DNA of 64,000 nucleotides from Acanthornis magna. Its lineage: Eukaryota > Chordata > Aves > Passeriformes > Acanthizidae. Shown here piece after piece: positions 36,626-47,692 of the stretch; position 1 is the first letter of the stretch; every line of letters begins with the position of its first letter. The position numbers and the translations under genes were made by a program. The DNA is taken from the NCBI GenBank assembly GCA_036785705.1, contig JAWUZG010000013.1, forward strand, positions 20,059,001-20,123,000, written 5' to 3'. The notes beneath the pieces were generated by a model, which did not search any database, was not told the origin of the DNA, and was given only the letters and a program-made list of their open reading frames with translations.

Positions 36626-36662
36626 CGCCCAGCCCGGCCCGGCCCGGCCCGGCCCGGCCCCG
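36626..36662. repeat. (GGCCC)n pentanucleotide repeat
   Basis: About six tandem CCCGG/GGCCC units in the CpG island. GC-only microsatellites of this sort are often collapsed or missing in short-read assemblies. Confidence 0.88.
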
Positions 36663-36929
36663 CTGCCCCGCGCCCCTCGTAGCGCGGCCCCCGCGCGGGG
36701 CTCGCACCCACCGCCGGCCCCGCAGCGCGGCTGCAGCGGATGCGGGGGGGCGGCGAATAAAGGCCACCCGGGAACAGAGGCCACCGGGGATGCGCGGCCC
36801 GCGCCGCTGACATCCCCCGGGCGGAGGGGCTGCCGCGTCCGGCCCCTCCGAGCGCCCGATTTGCTGTGCCCGTGCTGTGATCACGGCGGGGCGTTCGGCT
36901 GGGTGCGAGATAACGAGAGCGCGCTCGGC

Positions 36930-37240
36930 GCGCATCTATTTGTATTTGTATTCCGTATTACCCCCGTAGATTTGGGAATTAATGTTTTGACAGACGTTCT
37001 TCATCTGCTTATCACAAGAATGTGGGCAGGTGGTGATCCCATCTTTTTGTTGTATAATCATCGAGCCTCCTGCATTATATGTATCCCGTGCTTCTCAATC
37101 AGCCTGGGAAACAGTACATTCCTTTTCTACTCAAATAAAACCCTTGAACCAGCTCAATTGTCCATCACAATTAATAAGCGAGCTTCAGTTTTTGTGGGCG
37201 GAATTACACGGTTAAGGGCCTAAAGATCTTGATTCTTATA
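36930..37240. promoter_or_regulatory. Candidate conserved noncoding element right of the CpG island
   Basis: Composition drops abruptly from GC-rich to an AT-rich unique block with TATTTGTATTTGTATTCCG, GGGAATTAATGTTTTGACAG and CACAATTAATAAGCGAGC. It has no repeat signature. The second half of a 296-residue frame (36,333-37,223) reads through it, but that frame has no domain and its first part is translated low-complexity GC. Most likely a proximal enhancer. Confidence 0.4.
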
Positions 37241-40200
37241 AGCACGTTGTACGTCCTCAGTGGATGTTTACGCCACGTCCATCATTTGTCCTCCCAGCAC
37301 CTGCTGCTGGGGGCTGCTGCCGCTGTCCCGCAGAAGCTGAAGCCTCATGTGGCCTCAGCTCACCAGGATTCCCCGTGGTGTCAATGCAGAGATGGCCACA
37401 GCTGTGGCCGCCCTGTGACACCCAGGCTCTGCACAACGTGGGCACAGCCAGGCAACTCCATGTAGATTTTAGCAAAATTCAACAGCTTTCAGCTGGAAGA
37501 CACATCTAATACTGCACTTTTCCCTTTGGCAAAAGTCCCTCTGAAGGGAAAACTCTGCCTTGCCTGGAGGGAACCTCGACATGAAAATCACCATCTCCAT
37601 ATTACCGGGACTTCTTGGATTTCCTTCATCGGCAGCACTACTAACTGTCAGAATATTGTGGGCAGCTCCTTTGCACATGGAACGTGGGCTGCAGTGGATG
37701 GAGGGATTTGCACTGACCGAGGCCTTGCTCATGGCACTGCAGTGGGGATTTTTTACACCACAACCCCCCTCTCTCTCTGCTTTACCCAATTTGCTTTGTT
37801 AAACATTACATACGCAATGTATAGGAGGCAGGAACAGGTTCCGTGGGGCAGGAACACAGCAATTGCTTCTAATAAATAACCTTGAATTCTTGATGTAAAC
37901 AAAGGCAGTGACATAAGTTGAGGCCAAAGACACAAATAATTATTTCATTACCAGAGCAATTAGGTTACCGGTTGTAAAGGAGAAAGCTCTTAAGCTACAC
38001 ATCTTCGAGTTTAGCAGGGGGCAATCCTCAGGCATGTGGATTTTTCTTCAAACTATTTGGATTGCGATCGAACATTCATCAAGTGTGAAATAGCCTTTGT
38101 AATGAGATGCTCGGAAAGAAGATACACAGTGGGTTCAGTGGGAGGCCTGGAACGACGGGGGTTTAACTTCAAACTGCAGCTTTTAAAACTTCCATTCAGC
38201 TGCTGTCCAACCTTGAAGGAAATTCGGCTCCTCCAGCATCTCACTGGTTTGTGTAAAATTCAGTGTGTGCTCAGTGTGGGACGTTTTGGCTTCCCAGAGC
38301 TTGGGAGCAGCAGTTTTGGGACAAGGGGAGGAATTAACAGCCCAAGAAGAGGATTGTTCTGCTGTGTGCAGGCACAGACCAGGTTTCTCCTCTGGCCTCT
38401 TTCCTGCAGGTTGTTTCTATATTTTACCCAGCTCCTGAGTGTTGGGTAAAATACAGAAATATATTCTAGTAGAAATATAATAATAGATAATAGAAATAAT
38501 AATAATAATAGAAATAGAGATGTTGCAGGCAGTGGGTTGTTACTGAAAAGGAAGGTTCCACACATCTCTGAGGCACCCAACCTTATGGACTAACTGGGGG
38601 TAGTTGTGCTGATAATCCCTGCTAGGAGAACAATAGTCCTGAAAACGTAGCTGCTGAGGGATGCCTGCAAAGCAAAACCAAGCTGTTCCTGTATTCTATT
38701 TATTTTAATCTATCAGTAGCTGTACTGAAAAGTTCCTGGTACCAATTAGGAACCAAGCACTTCCAGCATCATTTTTTGTGAAATCAGATCAACTTTTAAA
38801 AATGCACTTATTGCAGTTCCCTTCAGTATGAGAACTGGATGTTTGGGGTGCAGGATTTACATGATGCCCTTTTTCCCTGCCAGCCAGGCTTCCCCTCCCT
38901 TGCTGGAATAATGCTGCTTGCCCAGCGTTGCAGCTTTACTCACTAAAATATAACAAAAAATCTCCAGCCCCTGTGTCTGTACTGGTTCTCTTTGATGAAT
39001 TTGCAATTATTTTTAGTAAGGGGTTACATGCTTCTCTCGTGAATAACTTGTTTTCTCTGAGCTGTGGGTTCGGGGGAGCGGTGATGTTGGGATATTGTTT
39101 CCTGACCCACATGCTGGCTCCGAGCAGCTGAACGCCCATCACACGAGGCTCCATCAACCGGGAGCACAATCACACTTTGCCTCTACACTTCACCGACACG
39201 TCAGCCTGGGAGCAGCACCTCCTGCTGCACTGCTACGGCTCGAGGAACTAAAAAAAAAAATAATAATAAATAAAATTTACAGCCTGCTTTTCATAAAGAG
39301 GTTGATTTGCAGATGCAAATGGGGGCCTTGATCCTGCAAAGATGATGCTCCTGCGTGGCTTTTATGTAGCGCGAGGAGTCAGAGTGACTTCAGCTGGATG
39401 ACTCTCAGTGCATAAATTTCAGCGCCGGCATCTCTCTCCCTGCAGATTTAGAGCGAGTATCTGTTGACTAGAATAGACCAGTTATTTTACTGCTCCAAGT
39501 GTTTGTGCAACTTAGTTACTCGGTGCTATGCAGGAGCAGGCAGACACAAATCCTGCCCTTCTGAGCCGTGTTTGATCGTTAGAAATGAGATTTGGATGTG
39601 AGGAACGCCGAGTATCCAGCACCAACATCAATACCCCATTTATTTTTTACCAGTTTTTAGAATGTAACTGGTTTTGAGCAGATATGCCGCCTAGGTTATA
39701 ATGGAGAATCATTACAATAATTGAGAAGGTGCTCATGTTTTTTTGCAAATGGGTAGCAGGAAATATTTGTTTTCTACCAGTTTTGTTCTAGAAATGTTAA
39801 GTCTAGAGTTTGGTTCACCTGTCTGCAGTATAAGTGCAGTAAGCAGGAATATGAATACAGTAAGGCATTTTCCTTAAAGGTTTTTGTGAGTGTAAATTTA
39901 GAGCCTGAATAAATAAACTTGTTTATTTTTCTACGTATTCCACTTTTAATATTAGCACCCTATTTTAACTTTAAAATGCATTTAAAGAAGCACATCCTTC
40001 ATTTCACTCCTGTGATTGATGCAAACCAGGGATGGATTTGTTCCAAAACATATTTAGTAAATTGTTCTGGACCTGAGCATTTAGAAGATGGGTTGTTTTT
40101 CTTATCGTTTTGATCTCACACCAGGCTGACATGGGTATATAAGCACCATCAGGCACAATTACTTCTAGTGGAGAGCCAAAATTCCAACATTTGGTATCAA

Positions 40201-43200
40201 TCCTGTAAAAGTAAGTTCATTAGGAGGATGGTTCACATCACTTTTTCTATTATTTACTGTAAGGATGTCAGCCAGTGTGAAGAATTGCACTGGTAGAAAA
40301 AAATTGCTGCTAAAGGCAGTGTATAGTCTTAGATCAGCAGCTTCCCCCTCCATTTTAGGATCAGTTTTTAGAATTTAATGACTGTAACACTATTATTTAC
40401 ACATTTAAAAGGTTTTCAATTCAGACTTGGAGTTTCATAACATAACAGCAACTTAATGCAAGTGAAAAGGACTCATTCATGCCACAAGCTCTCAGTGAGG
40501 GCCCAGGGAAAGAAGGGTGAGTGCATTTATCTTTTTTTTCTTTTTTTTTTTTTCTGGTTTAAAAGAATGGTGAATCTTGCTTGTCATCATGAAAAAGAAA
40601 CCATCAAGGCAGGTTTCAATGTGGAAATTGCCAGGAATAACAGTTCTCAGTATTCCATGGGAGTACCTCAAGTGGATTCCTTTCGGGAGATGCCCCTCAT
40701 TTGTTATCTTACACTGATGCTGCCTTGGTGTTTGAGGTGCTGGGTCCCCCAGCTCTGATCTCACATTGCTGTGGGTGGTCAGTGTGCTCTATAAGGGCCC
40801 TGAGACCCCAAATCTTCCTTGGTCCTGCCCTTCCTGCCCTCTGCCTCTGGGAGCAGGACTTGCACATCCCGGGCGATGTCCTGCCGCGGGGTCACACTGG
40901 ACTTTGAGCTCCCGCTTGGAAAAGTGTGGGCTATTTGCAGTCTGGGCAGAAACTCCCTCAGTTCTCCCGTATTTTGAAAGAAAACCAAGCCCACTAAAAA
41001 AAAAAAATAGCCGTTTGTGCTCAGCTGCTGCTGCAAGTGCCTCCAGGAGCAGTTGGCTCCTCTGGGCCCCGGCCACGCGCTCCCAGCCCTGCCTGCCTCC
41101 TCCCGCTGCCAGCACCAGCATTTGTGCAGCTGCAAGGTGAAGTGGATCAGGGAACGGATCCAGCTGAACACTAATCCTGGGGAGGGGAGGGAAAAAAAAA
41201 AAGCTTATTTTCAGCTGGATCTGTTGCCCAGGCTGGTTGTGCCTTCAGCCTCGCGGGACACGTGCTCGCGCCAGGAGAGGCTCCGGCGGGAGGAAGGAGC
41301 GCGGGGTTGGGTTTATGGCAGCGCTGGTTACGCTGCCCGAGGAGCATTTGTCAGGCTACGACCTCGTGTTAATGTATTACTGTGCCTGTGCCCCGTGCAG
41401 CAGAGGTGACAGCGCTGGGCTTGCACTCCCAGAGCCGTGACGCTGCATTCTGCAGGATCTGGGGGAGAAAAGGCTCCGGTGCAGTTCGTGTTTCTCTTTT
41501 TAATCCAGGGATGTGGTTGTGGTGGGGAGACAAGTGTGGGGTCGCAGGGGGTTGGCAGGGAACGGGGTACCCACACACATTATTGGAATTTATTAATCCT
41601 CTCCTGGCATCGACTGCAGCAACAAGTGAGGCTGTAAGACCAGCAAAACACCTGGGATCCCCTAATACAATATATAAAACAATTTCGTTCAACACTACAT
41701 TGATCGTAATAGTAGCAGTTGTGTTGTAATCTGGGCTCGGCATCGTACTTTCCTCACATCAAATTAAATATAGATTTTGACTGATTTCCACAAAGTCACA
41801 CAAATTTAGGGGCTGGGTGATGTTTTACATAATATGTTGGTGTTATCCCTTCTTTGCAAATTTATTCCTGTTGAGAAAGAAAAAGAGTTCCATGCTGAGA
41901 ACTCTTGAATTGAATCGATGATTAGAACGAGGCAATACATATTACTTCTGCCCTACTACAGCCACTGAATTCAAATCGGTGGGAAATTCTCAAATCCATT
42001 TCCCTTTGCAAACATGAGCAAAAGGATGCCAACATACAATAAAATTCTCTTTTCATAATCGTGTTGTGGGGTTTTTTACCCCTGCATGTGTGTGAAATCA
42101 TTATGCAGAACTGTTGGGGTATTTTATTTCCATATTATTTGGTTTATATTCTTAAGTGAGGAATTACAAGTCTGGAGAAAAGCTTCACAGAGTGCATGCA
42201 CATTTGTACACCCCTTCCATAAAACATCTTAATGTCATAGCCGCATGAGCAGAATTGTTCTGCTGATAGAACACAGGGCTGATGTTTAATCTTTCCAGGA
42301 AAGTTTAATGAAAGGTTCTTGAATCAATCTGTCTGGTTTAAAGTTTGAAGGGCATTTGGATGCACTAATTTGATGTATGTGCCAGGTGTTTCTAAACAAA
42401 TAGTTATCAGATAAAGACACTTCCTGCTCCCTCTCCCTTATCAAGGACTTCCTCAACCTTTAGCTTCCATAAATGCTGGCTGGTTTCAATGGCCTCTGCT
42501 TCCAGCATCCTGCAATATCTTAATGGGGAACTCTACAGCACCCAGCCTCTAATTCCACAGCTGTTGTTGTTTTGTAAGCCAGTTATTGGGAGATTTAACA
42601 TTGTAATGTCAGCAGAGAAGAGTTTGGTCACAAAATGAAAGGGTGACTGGGCCTTCCGGGCAGTGTGCTGTGTGCTGGGACACTGGGAATGCCTCTGCAT
42701 GGGCACTGCTGGTGTTTGGAGTGAAACACAGACTTGTGTTCCTCAGCCCCAACTCACGGTGCCTTATTCTATCTGTCACTCACTGTTTGAATTACAGTCA
42801 CGCCTGGGGCATCATCTGAGATCTGTCTGCAAAAGAGCTGGCCAAAGGGGGTATGACAGATGTCTGCAAAACCCTCAAGGGTGTGGGAGAGGGAACAGGG
42901 AATGAGGATGCACGAATTCTTGTAACACAAGAATATATCAAATCACCATTACGTATCAGATTTTATATGTGAGCGTTGTACAAAGTAAATAGTGCGTCCA
43001 AAAGACTGTGGAGCCAAATAGCATCATGGGGCTGAAATAATCTTGTGTCACACAGGTCCATCAAGGGTTACTGTACATGGCCATCTAGGCAGCCTCTCTG
43101 GGTTCAGGGAATCCTCATGCTGCTGGCTGTTGGAAGCTACAAGGGATATTTCTGTTCCTCGGAGTTTGCCCTGGGGTATCCATTGCAACTCTGTTAGAGA

Positions 43201-44449
43201 CGAAGGGCGAGGCCGAGCAGAGCTAGCCCAGGCAGCAGCTCTGACCTTGTCCTCCTCATGCTGGCTGTCCTTGGGAAGTTCATCCCAGTCCCAAAGCCCC
43301 TGCAGGCCTGTGAGTCGCAGGAGATGCCTGGGGAAAAGGGATGAAGCTGGCAGGTCCCTGGGCAGGGCAGGAGAAGCTCCCCGGCCACATCCTCCTCACC
43401 AGAACCTGCAGTCTCCTATGCTAATTAGGAAGATACTGGCATAAAACTGAAGCAGTGCAGCCCTGCACAAGGCCCTCCAAGGATTTCAGTGCCTGGAAGG
43501 CATAAGTTGCATTTCATTGATAGTACAATTGTGCCTTAAATCTCTCTGGTCACCAGAGATGTAGTGAGTGTGGTGTCAGCTCGGGAGCGAGGGGGAGATG
43601 CAGATGAGGCGGCGCCCGTGGGCTGCCCTGTGTGACACAAGGTTGGTACAAAGGGGTCAGAGTGAGCCTCGTCCCTGCCACTGCCATCCAGATAACCCAG
43701 GGCCACCCAGCGCAGGCTCCTGCCACGGGCACCATCACCAGGTGGGACTGGCACTGGATCTGACTGGGAATTTATAGAAGGAACATCGTCCCAGAGGTGA
43801 GTTGGGTATTTGGGAGTGATTCCACCCACGCAGGAGCAGCAAAGCTACCTGCACTCAGCCTTCCAATTCTGCATTTTGACTGAAGGTTTCCTTTTGGGAA
43901 AACAAAGGCCCCATAGCCAAATCTCAGCCAACCCTGCCAAAAACTGCTCATTGCCAGGTTAATTCAGAACCACAGAATCACAAAACAGTATGAGTTGTGT
44001 GTGTTGAAGCAAAGGACAATCCACCTGAAAACAGAGCCACTGTCACAGCTGTGACTGCTACAGGGAGGATTGCTGGGTTTTAAAATTGAAACAGTTATAC
44101 ATTGGCAGTCCTATTTTGATATAATTACACTGCTGTAAACATGTCCTGTACCATCTTGCTTATTGTACTTTCCAGACTGGAACAAGCTGCACTGGTGTCT
44201 GCATTTCCTTTAGTGACTGAATTGTGTCCCTGGGAGGATTTTTGCTGCTTTAACAGCAGTGTTATCAAAGCAACAGACCTTTCTGGTGAGGACCAGTCCT
44301 TAGTTTCTAAGTAAGCATTTTCACTTTTTAGTTGGCAGTAAACAAGCTGTAGGAATCCAATTCTTTAAAGAGAAAGATAAAAGGCACAGAAGATCTGGTC
44401 TCTTACGTTCCTATTTCCTGAATAAACTTCAGAACACGGCAGCCAGAGA
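37241..44449. other. Noncoding sequence, 7.2 kb almost free of CR1
   Basis: Unique DNA with an (AAT)n stretch at 38,474-38,512, a candidate conserved block around 38,030-38,110 (TTGGATTGCGATCGAACATT), a mixed T-run near 40,530-40,553 and a small CpG-rich patch at 41,245-41,310 (CACGTGCTCGCGCCAGGAG). No coding exon was recognised. The 137- and 130-residue frames at 38,036-38,449 and 41,017-41,409 have no domain. Confidence 0.45.
38474..38512. repeat. (AAT)n-like microsatellite
   Basis: Imperfect ATA/AAT repeat with a run of about five AAT units at its right end. Confidence 0.85.
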
Positions 44450-44520
44450 AATCAGACAATGATTAAAGTTTGAAAAGACCTCTAAGATGCCTTCAATCTT
44501 CACCATTAAATCCTCAGGAA
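44450..44520 (-). mobile_element. Probable CR1 remnant, minus orientation
   Basis: 'CAATGATTAAAGTTTGAAAA', 'GACCTCTAAGATGCC' and 'TTCACCATTAAATCC' parallel the CR1 complement 'aatcatTAAAGTTGGAAAAGACCTCTAAGATC'. It is short and diverged. Confidence 0.6.
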
Positions 44521-46747
44521 ACCTCAATGCCCAGGATCTGTGGTCAGAAAAAAATCTCTAGAACACAAAGACAGGATGGATGCTCCTGTTAGTTCCAACA
44601 TCTTTGTGAAAGCCCATGATGCAACCAGCTTCCTGCTGGGTCCTGCCTTTTAGTACATAAGGTCTTCTCCCATGGTTTGGGGGAGATCCCAGGATGAGAA
44701 GTTTCTGATCCTGTTCTGTGTCACGTTTTGAGAAGCACTATGTATTTCATGGTGACAGCGAATTAGAATAGAATAGAATAGAATAGAATAGATGTAATAT
44801 ATTACAGGTATCAACTGTGTGTATAGACTATTCTGGTTTGGGACCTTTCCTTGTCAGGAACTCGTCTTTCTTTTCCTCCTGCTTCCCTGTATGACCTTGG
44901 CTCAATCCCTTTGCATCTCCAAGGTTTGGTGAGTGCATTCAGTGCCATGGTGCAGGGCCGTGGGAGGTGCAGCACTACTTGGGAGGATGTCTGAGGTACA
45001 GGCAGATCTCCAAAACCAGAATTCCATGCAGTCCTCTCTCCAAAGCACGTATTTTGATGTGACCATATCCACAAAGAGGCAGCACTAGGGACAGCTGCTC
45101 TCCTTGGGAAAGAAAGCCGAAGTCTTCACTAGTCAGGCTCAAAAAATCTGAAATACTTTGACAAGTGAAGAGGATTTTCAAATTGCCATTAATGCTGTTT
45201 TCTAAGGAAATTTTAGTTCATGTAATGAACCATCTTATTTAAAAGTCAGGTACCTAAAGTTGTAGAGGCTGAGTCTGGAGTGATTCTTGTTGAGAAGCTG
45301 GGAAGCAGCAGCAATGCCCCTGAGCTGCACTGGCTCTCAACAGTGTGAGCAAAGAGGAGTTTTATAAACCCCAAATGCAGTGAGAGATTTCCAGATAAAC
45401 TTTTCTCTGTGCCTCTGAGAAGTCTGCTGGGTATGGATCCTGAGCTAAGCAGTTGCTCATTACTGGAATTAACTCATCCTGCCTTTATTTCTGTGCATTA
45501 GCAAGTATGGGAATAACTCCTGTGAATAACTCAGCCTAAACTAAAATCCTGGGAAATTGTTTTGGGTAGGGCCTAGGCTTTGTTTAAACAAATAAACAGA
45601 AAGTACAAAAAGGAAAGAACTACTCAGAGCCAACCCCAAAGGGATTGTGTCGTGCAAACCAACGTTGGCATTCATCCTCTGCAGGTTTTTATCTAATTTA
45701 GATAAATATCTAAATCAAATTTCATTTGCAAAACAAAAAGAGGCACTTAATCTAGAAAATATCAAACTGGGAAACTGGGAAACTTTTTCATTTGGGGCTT
45801 TTATTCTGCATGAGGCTATTTCCTGAAATCATGATGAATTTGCAAATAGTTTCAGCTGTCCCAAAATTACACTTTTCAGCAAACAGCTACTTGTCTGATG
45901 AAAATCACTCAGCTGTTACCAAGGTCTTGGCTAGCTCTGCCTGTTACATTTCCAATGGGATTTTGCTACAACAGTTAAGCAGCAGCAGCCTGGGAGTTTA
46001 AATATGGATAATTCCCCCCCATAGTGTTGCAACTTCTGCAGCTTCAGCTTTTCCCTGGCTCCTGCATGCTGCAGATCTGCACAGGGATGGCAGCAACTGC
46101 TGCAGGCTGCTGGAGCATCCTTCAGGAGGAAACGAGGTGCAGCATTTGGGATAAAGTCTAAGGGAGTTTAAAAGGGTAACTGGAGAGGGAGAGCTGGATG
46201 GAGAGCCCAGGTGGAGGTGGGCAGGGTTGGAGATGTCTGTGGGAAGAGCAGCATCCTGGCAGCTCCTGGCTGCCAGCTATCAAATAGAAATGTTATCTAG
46301 TGAGGGAGGCTGGGGGAAAGAAAAGGCTTTAAAATCCAGTTTTACACACATTGTGTTTTGAGTAAATATTATTTTAGCTATCTAAAGTATTCAAACTAAT
46401 CATGGCAGTTTCCTTTAATGCCTGCCATTCCAGGCACAAGGTTTATTTACTGTAATGTAATACATCTTGAGGGAATGTCGTATGCAGATATTAGCAATTA
46501 ACTCATTAATCTAAAAATCACAATTCTTGCAATTAATAGAGCACTGCACAGTCACTCTAATTACAAACTCTGCACAAAAGGCCAGTCTCACAGGGAACAT
46601 GTAGCCTCCTAATTAGCCAAGATTTCAAAGGCAGACAGAAAATTGAGATGTTGAGGGTCAGGGAGGGAAAAATGTGACTACAGTGCACTGTGAGCGTAAG
46701 TGACAGCGGGACTGACAAGCAGTGCAGGAAGAGTTTCTGTGTGAGGT
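44521..46747. other. Noncoding sequence
   Basis: Unique DNA apart from the (AATAG)n microsatellite at 44,764-44,792. At 45,691-45,703 ATCTAATTTAGAT is a perfect palindrome with a one-base centre. No gene was recognised. Confidence 0.5.
44764..44792. repeat. (AATAG)n microsatellite
   Basis: About five to six tandem AATAG/AGAAT units. It is the kind of pentamer often seeded from a CR1 terminal repeat, but no CR1 body is attached. Confidence 0.92.
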
Positions 46748-47141
46748 GGCACTCACCTGCCCAGGACAGGTGTGTGCTGTCTGCCCATGGTGCTGCTGTG
46801 GATTTTTGGGGTTGGCACTCACCTGCCCAGGACAGGTGTGTGCTGTCTGCCCATGGTGCTGCTGTGGATTTTTGGGGTTGGCACTCACCTGCCCAGGACA
46901 GGTGTGTGCTGTCTGCCCATGGTGCTGCCGTGGATTTTTGGGGTTGGTACTCACCTGCCCAGGACAGGTGTGTGCTGTCTGCCCATGGTGCTGCTGTGGA
47001 TTTTTGGGGTTGGCACTCACCTGCCCAGGACAGGTGTGTGCTGTCTGCCCATGGTGCTGCCGTGGATTTTTGGGGTTGGCACTCACCTGCCCAGGACAGG
47101 TGTGTGCTGTCTGCCCATGGTGCTGCCATGGATTTTGGGGA
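46748..47141. repeat. Six-copy tandem repeat of 66 bp with paired CACCTG/CAGGTG sites
   Basis: Units start with GGCACTCACCTGCCCAGG at 46,748, 46,814, 46,880, 46,946, 47,012 and 47,078, exactly 66 bases apart. Differences are single bases (GGTACT in copy 4; CTGCTG, CTGCCG or CTGCCA in the second half). Each unit contains CACCTG-N7-CAGGTG, first at 46,754-46,772. The period is 22 codons, so stop-free frames of 150-220 residues run through on both strands. They are repeat artefacts. On the minus strand each unit also presents CAG|GTGAGT, a near-ideal 5' splice site. Confidence 0.97.
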
Positions 47142-47592
47142 GGCACCACAGGGACCCGTGGCTCCTCCAGCCAGGCCCTGCCCAAACTTTTGCAAGGCAC
47201 TCACACAGAGAAGCCTGAGGAAAGGCACTGCTTTATCACGCTGGGGCTCAGGGATGGGGAGCAGCCCCTTGGGATGTCAGAATGTGGCTCAGCATTTTCT
47301 CCCCAGGTCCCAGAGAACAGAGTCTCCTGGCTCCAGGCCAGTGAGGCACTTCTGTGAGGTTTGACTGTAAGGACAGGAATAATCCTGCTGATTTCACTGG
47401 GGCTACTCACACACTTAAGGACTTGGATTTGGAATAAGTGCTCAGCATGAGGCAGGAATAAGTCCTCCATGGCTGGGCATGACCTTGCAGTCTTTCTGCA
47501 TCTCTATCTTTCCAGCTATAAATGGCAGCCACAAGACCTGCTTCCCTTGGTTCTCCCGTGCCAACCAGTGTGGTGGCAGAGCCCTGCAACCA
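47142..47592. other. Noncoding sequence between two tandem arrays
   Basis: About 450 bases separating the 66-bp and 20-bp arrays. GC-rich and repeat-free by eye, with no gene recognised. Confidence 0.5.
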
Positions 47593-47692
47593 ACACCTGG
47601 CCCTGGAGTCACCCACCTGGCCCTGGAGTCACCCACCTGGCCCTGGAGTCACCCACCTGGCCCTGGAGTCACCCACGTGGCCCTGGATGGGC
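47593..47692. repeat. Five-copy 20-bp tandem repeat
   Basis: ACCTGGCCCTGGAGTCACCC recurs at 47,595, 47,615, 47,635, 47,655 and, as ACGTGG with a degenerate end, at 47,675. Four units carry CACCTGG, so this second array also multiplies an E-box-like CACCTG. Confidence 0.95.

Larger units (their letters stand above)
34950..36930. promoter_or_regulatory. Large CpG island promoter
   Basis: CpG density and GC content rise sharply from about 35,030 and stay high to about 36,920, with CGG/CCG-rich tracts throughout, many GGCGGG-type Sp1/KLF sites and no CR1. It is by far the strongest promoter-like element in the window. Long homopolymer runs interrupt it: A21 at 35,221-35,241, A17 at 35,270-35,286, T19 at 35,975-35,993 and T39 at 36,187-36,225. 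No ATG-initiated frame with a protein domain is present, so any first exon here is likely noncoding. The gene could not be named. Confidence 0.9.

Noticed and set aside
35920..36935. Open frames of 197-297 residues on both strands in the CpG island
   Set aside because: They consist of Arg/Gly/Pro/Ala low complexity and poly-Lys or poly-Phe translated from homopolymers, overlap antisense to each other, and have no domain.
35221..36935. Assigning the CpG island to a named developmental gene, including MEF2C and ZEB2
   Set aside because: No first-exon sequence I know for these genes matched, and no coding exon of any candidate was found in the window.
43970..44000. CR1-like terminus ACCACAGAATCACAAAAC
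   Set aside because: Only about 25 bases match and the following 'ttggaagggacc' block is absent.
46557..47364. Open frames of 148-224 residues made of 22-residue repeats
   Set aside because: The 66-base period is a multiple of three, so any stop-free unit gives long frames. They occur in several frames on both strands and have no recognisable fold.
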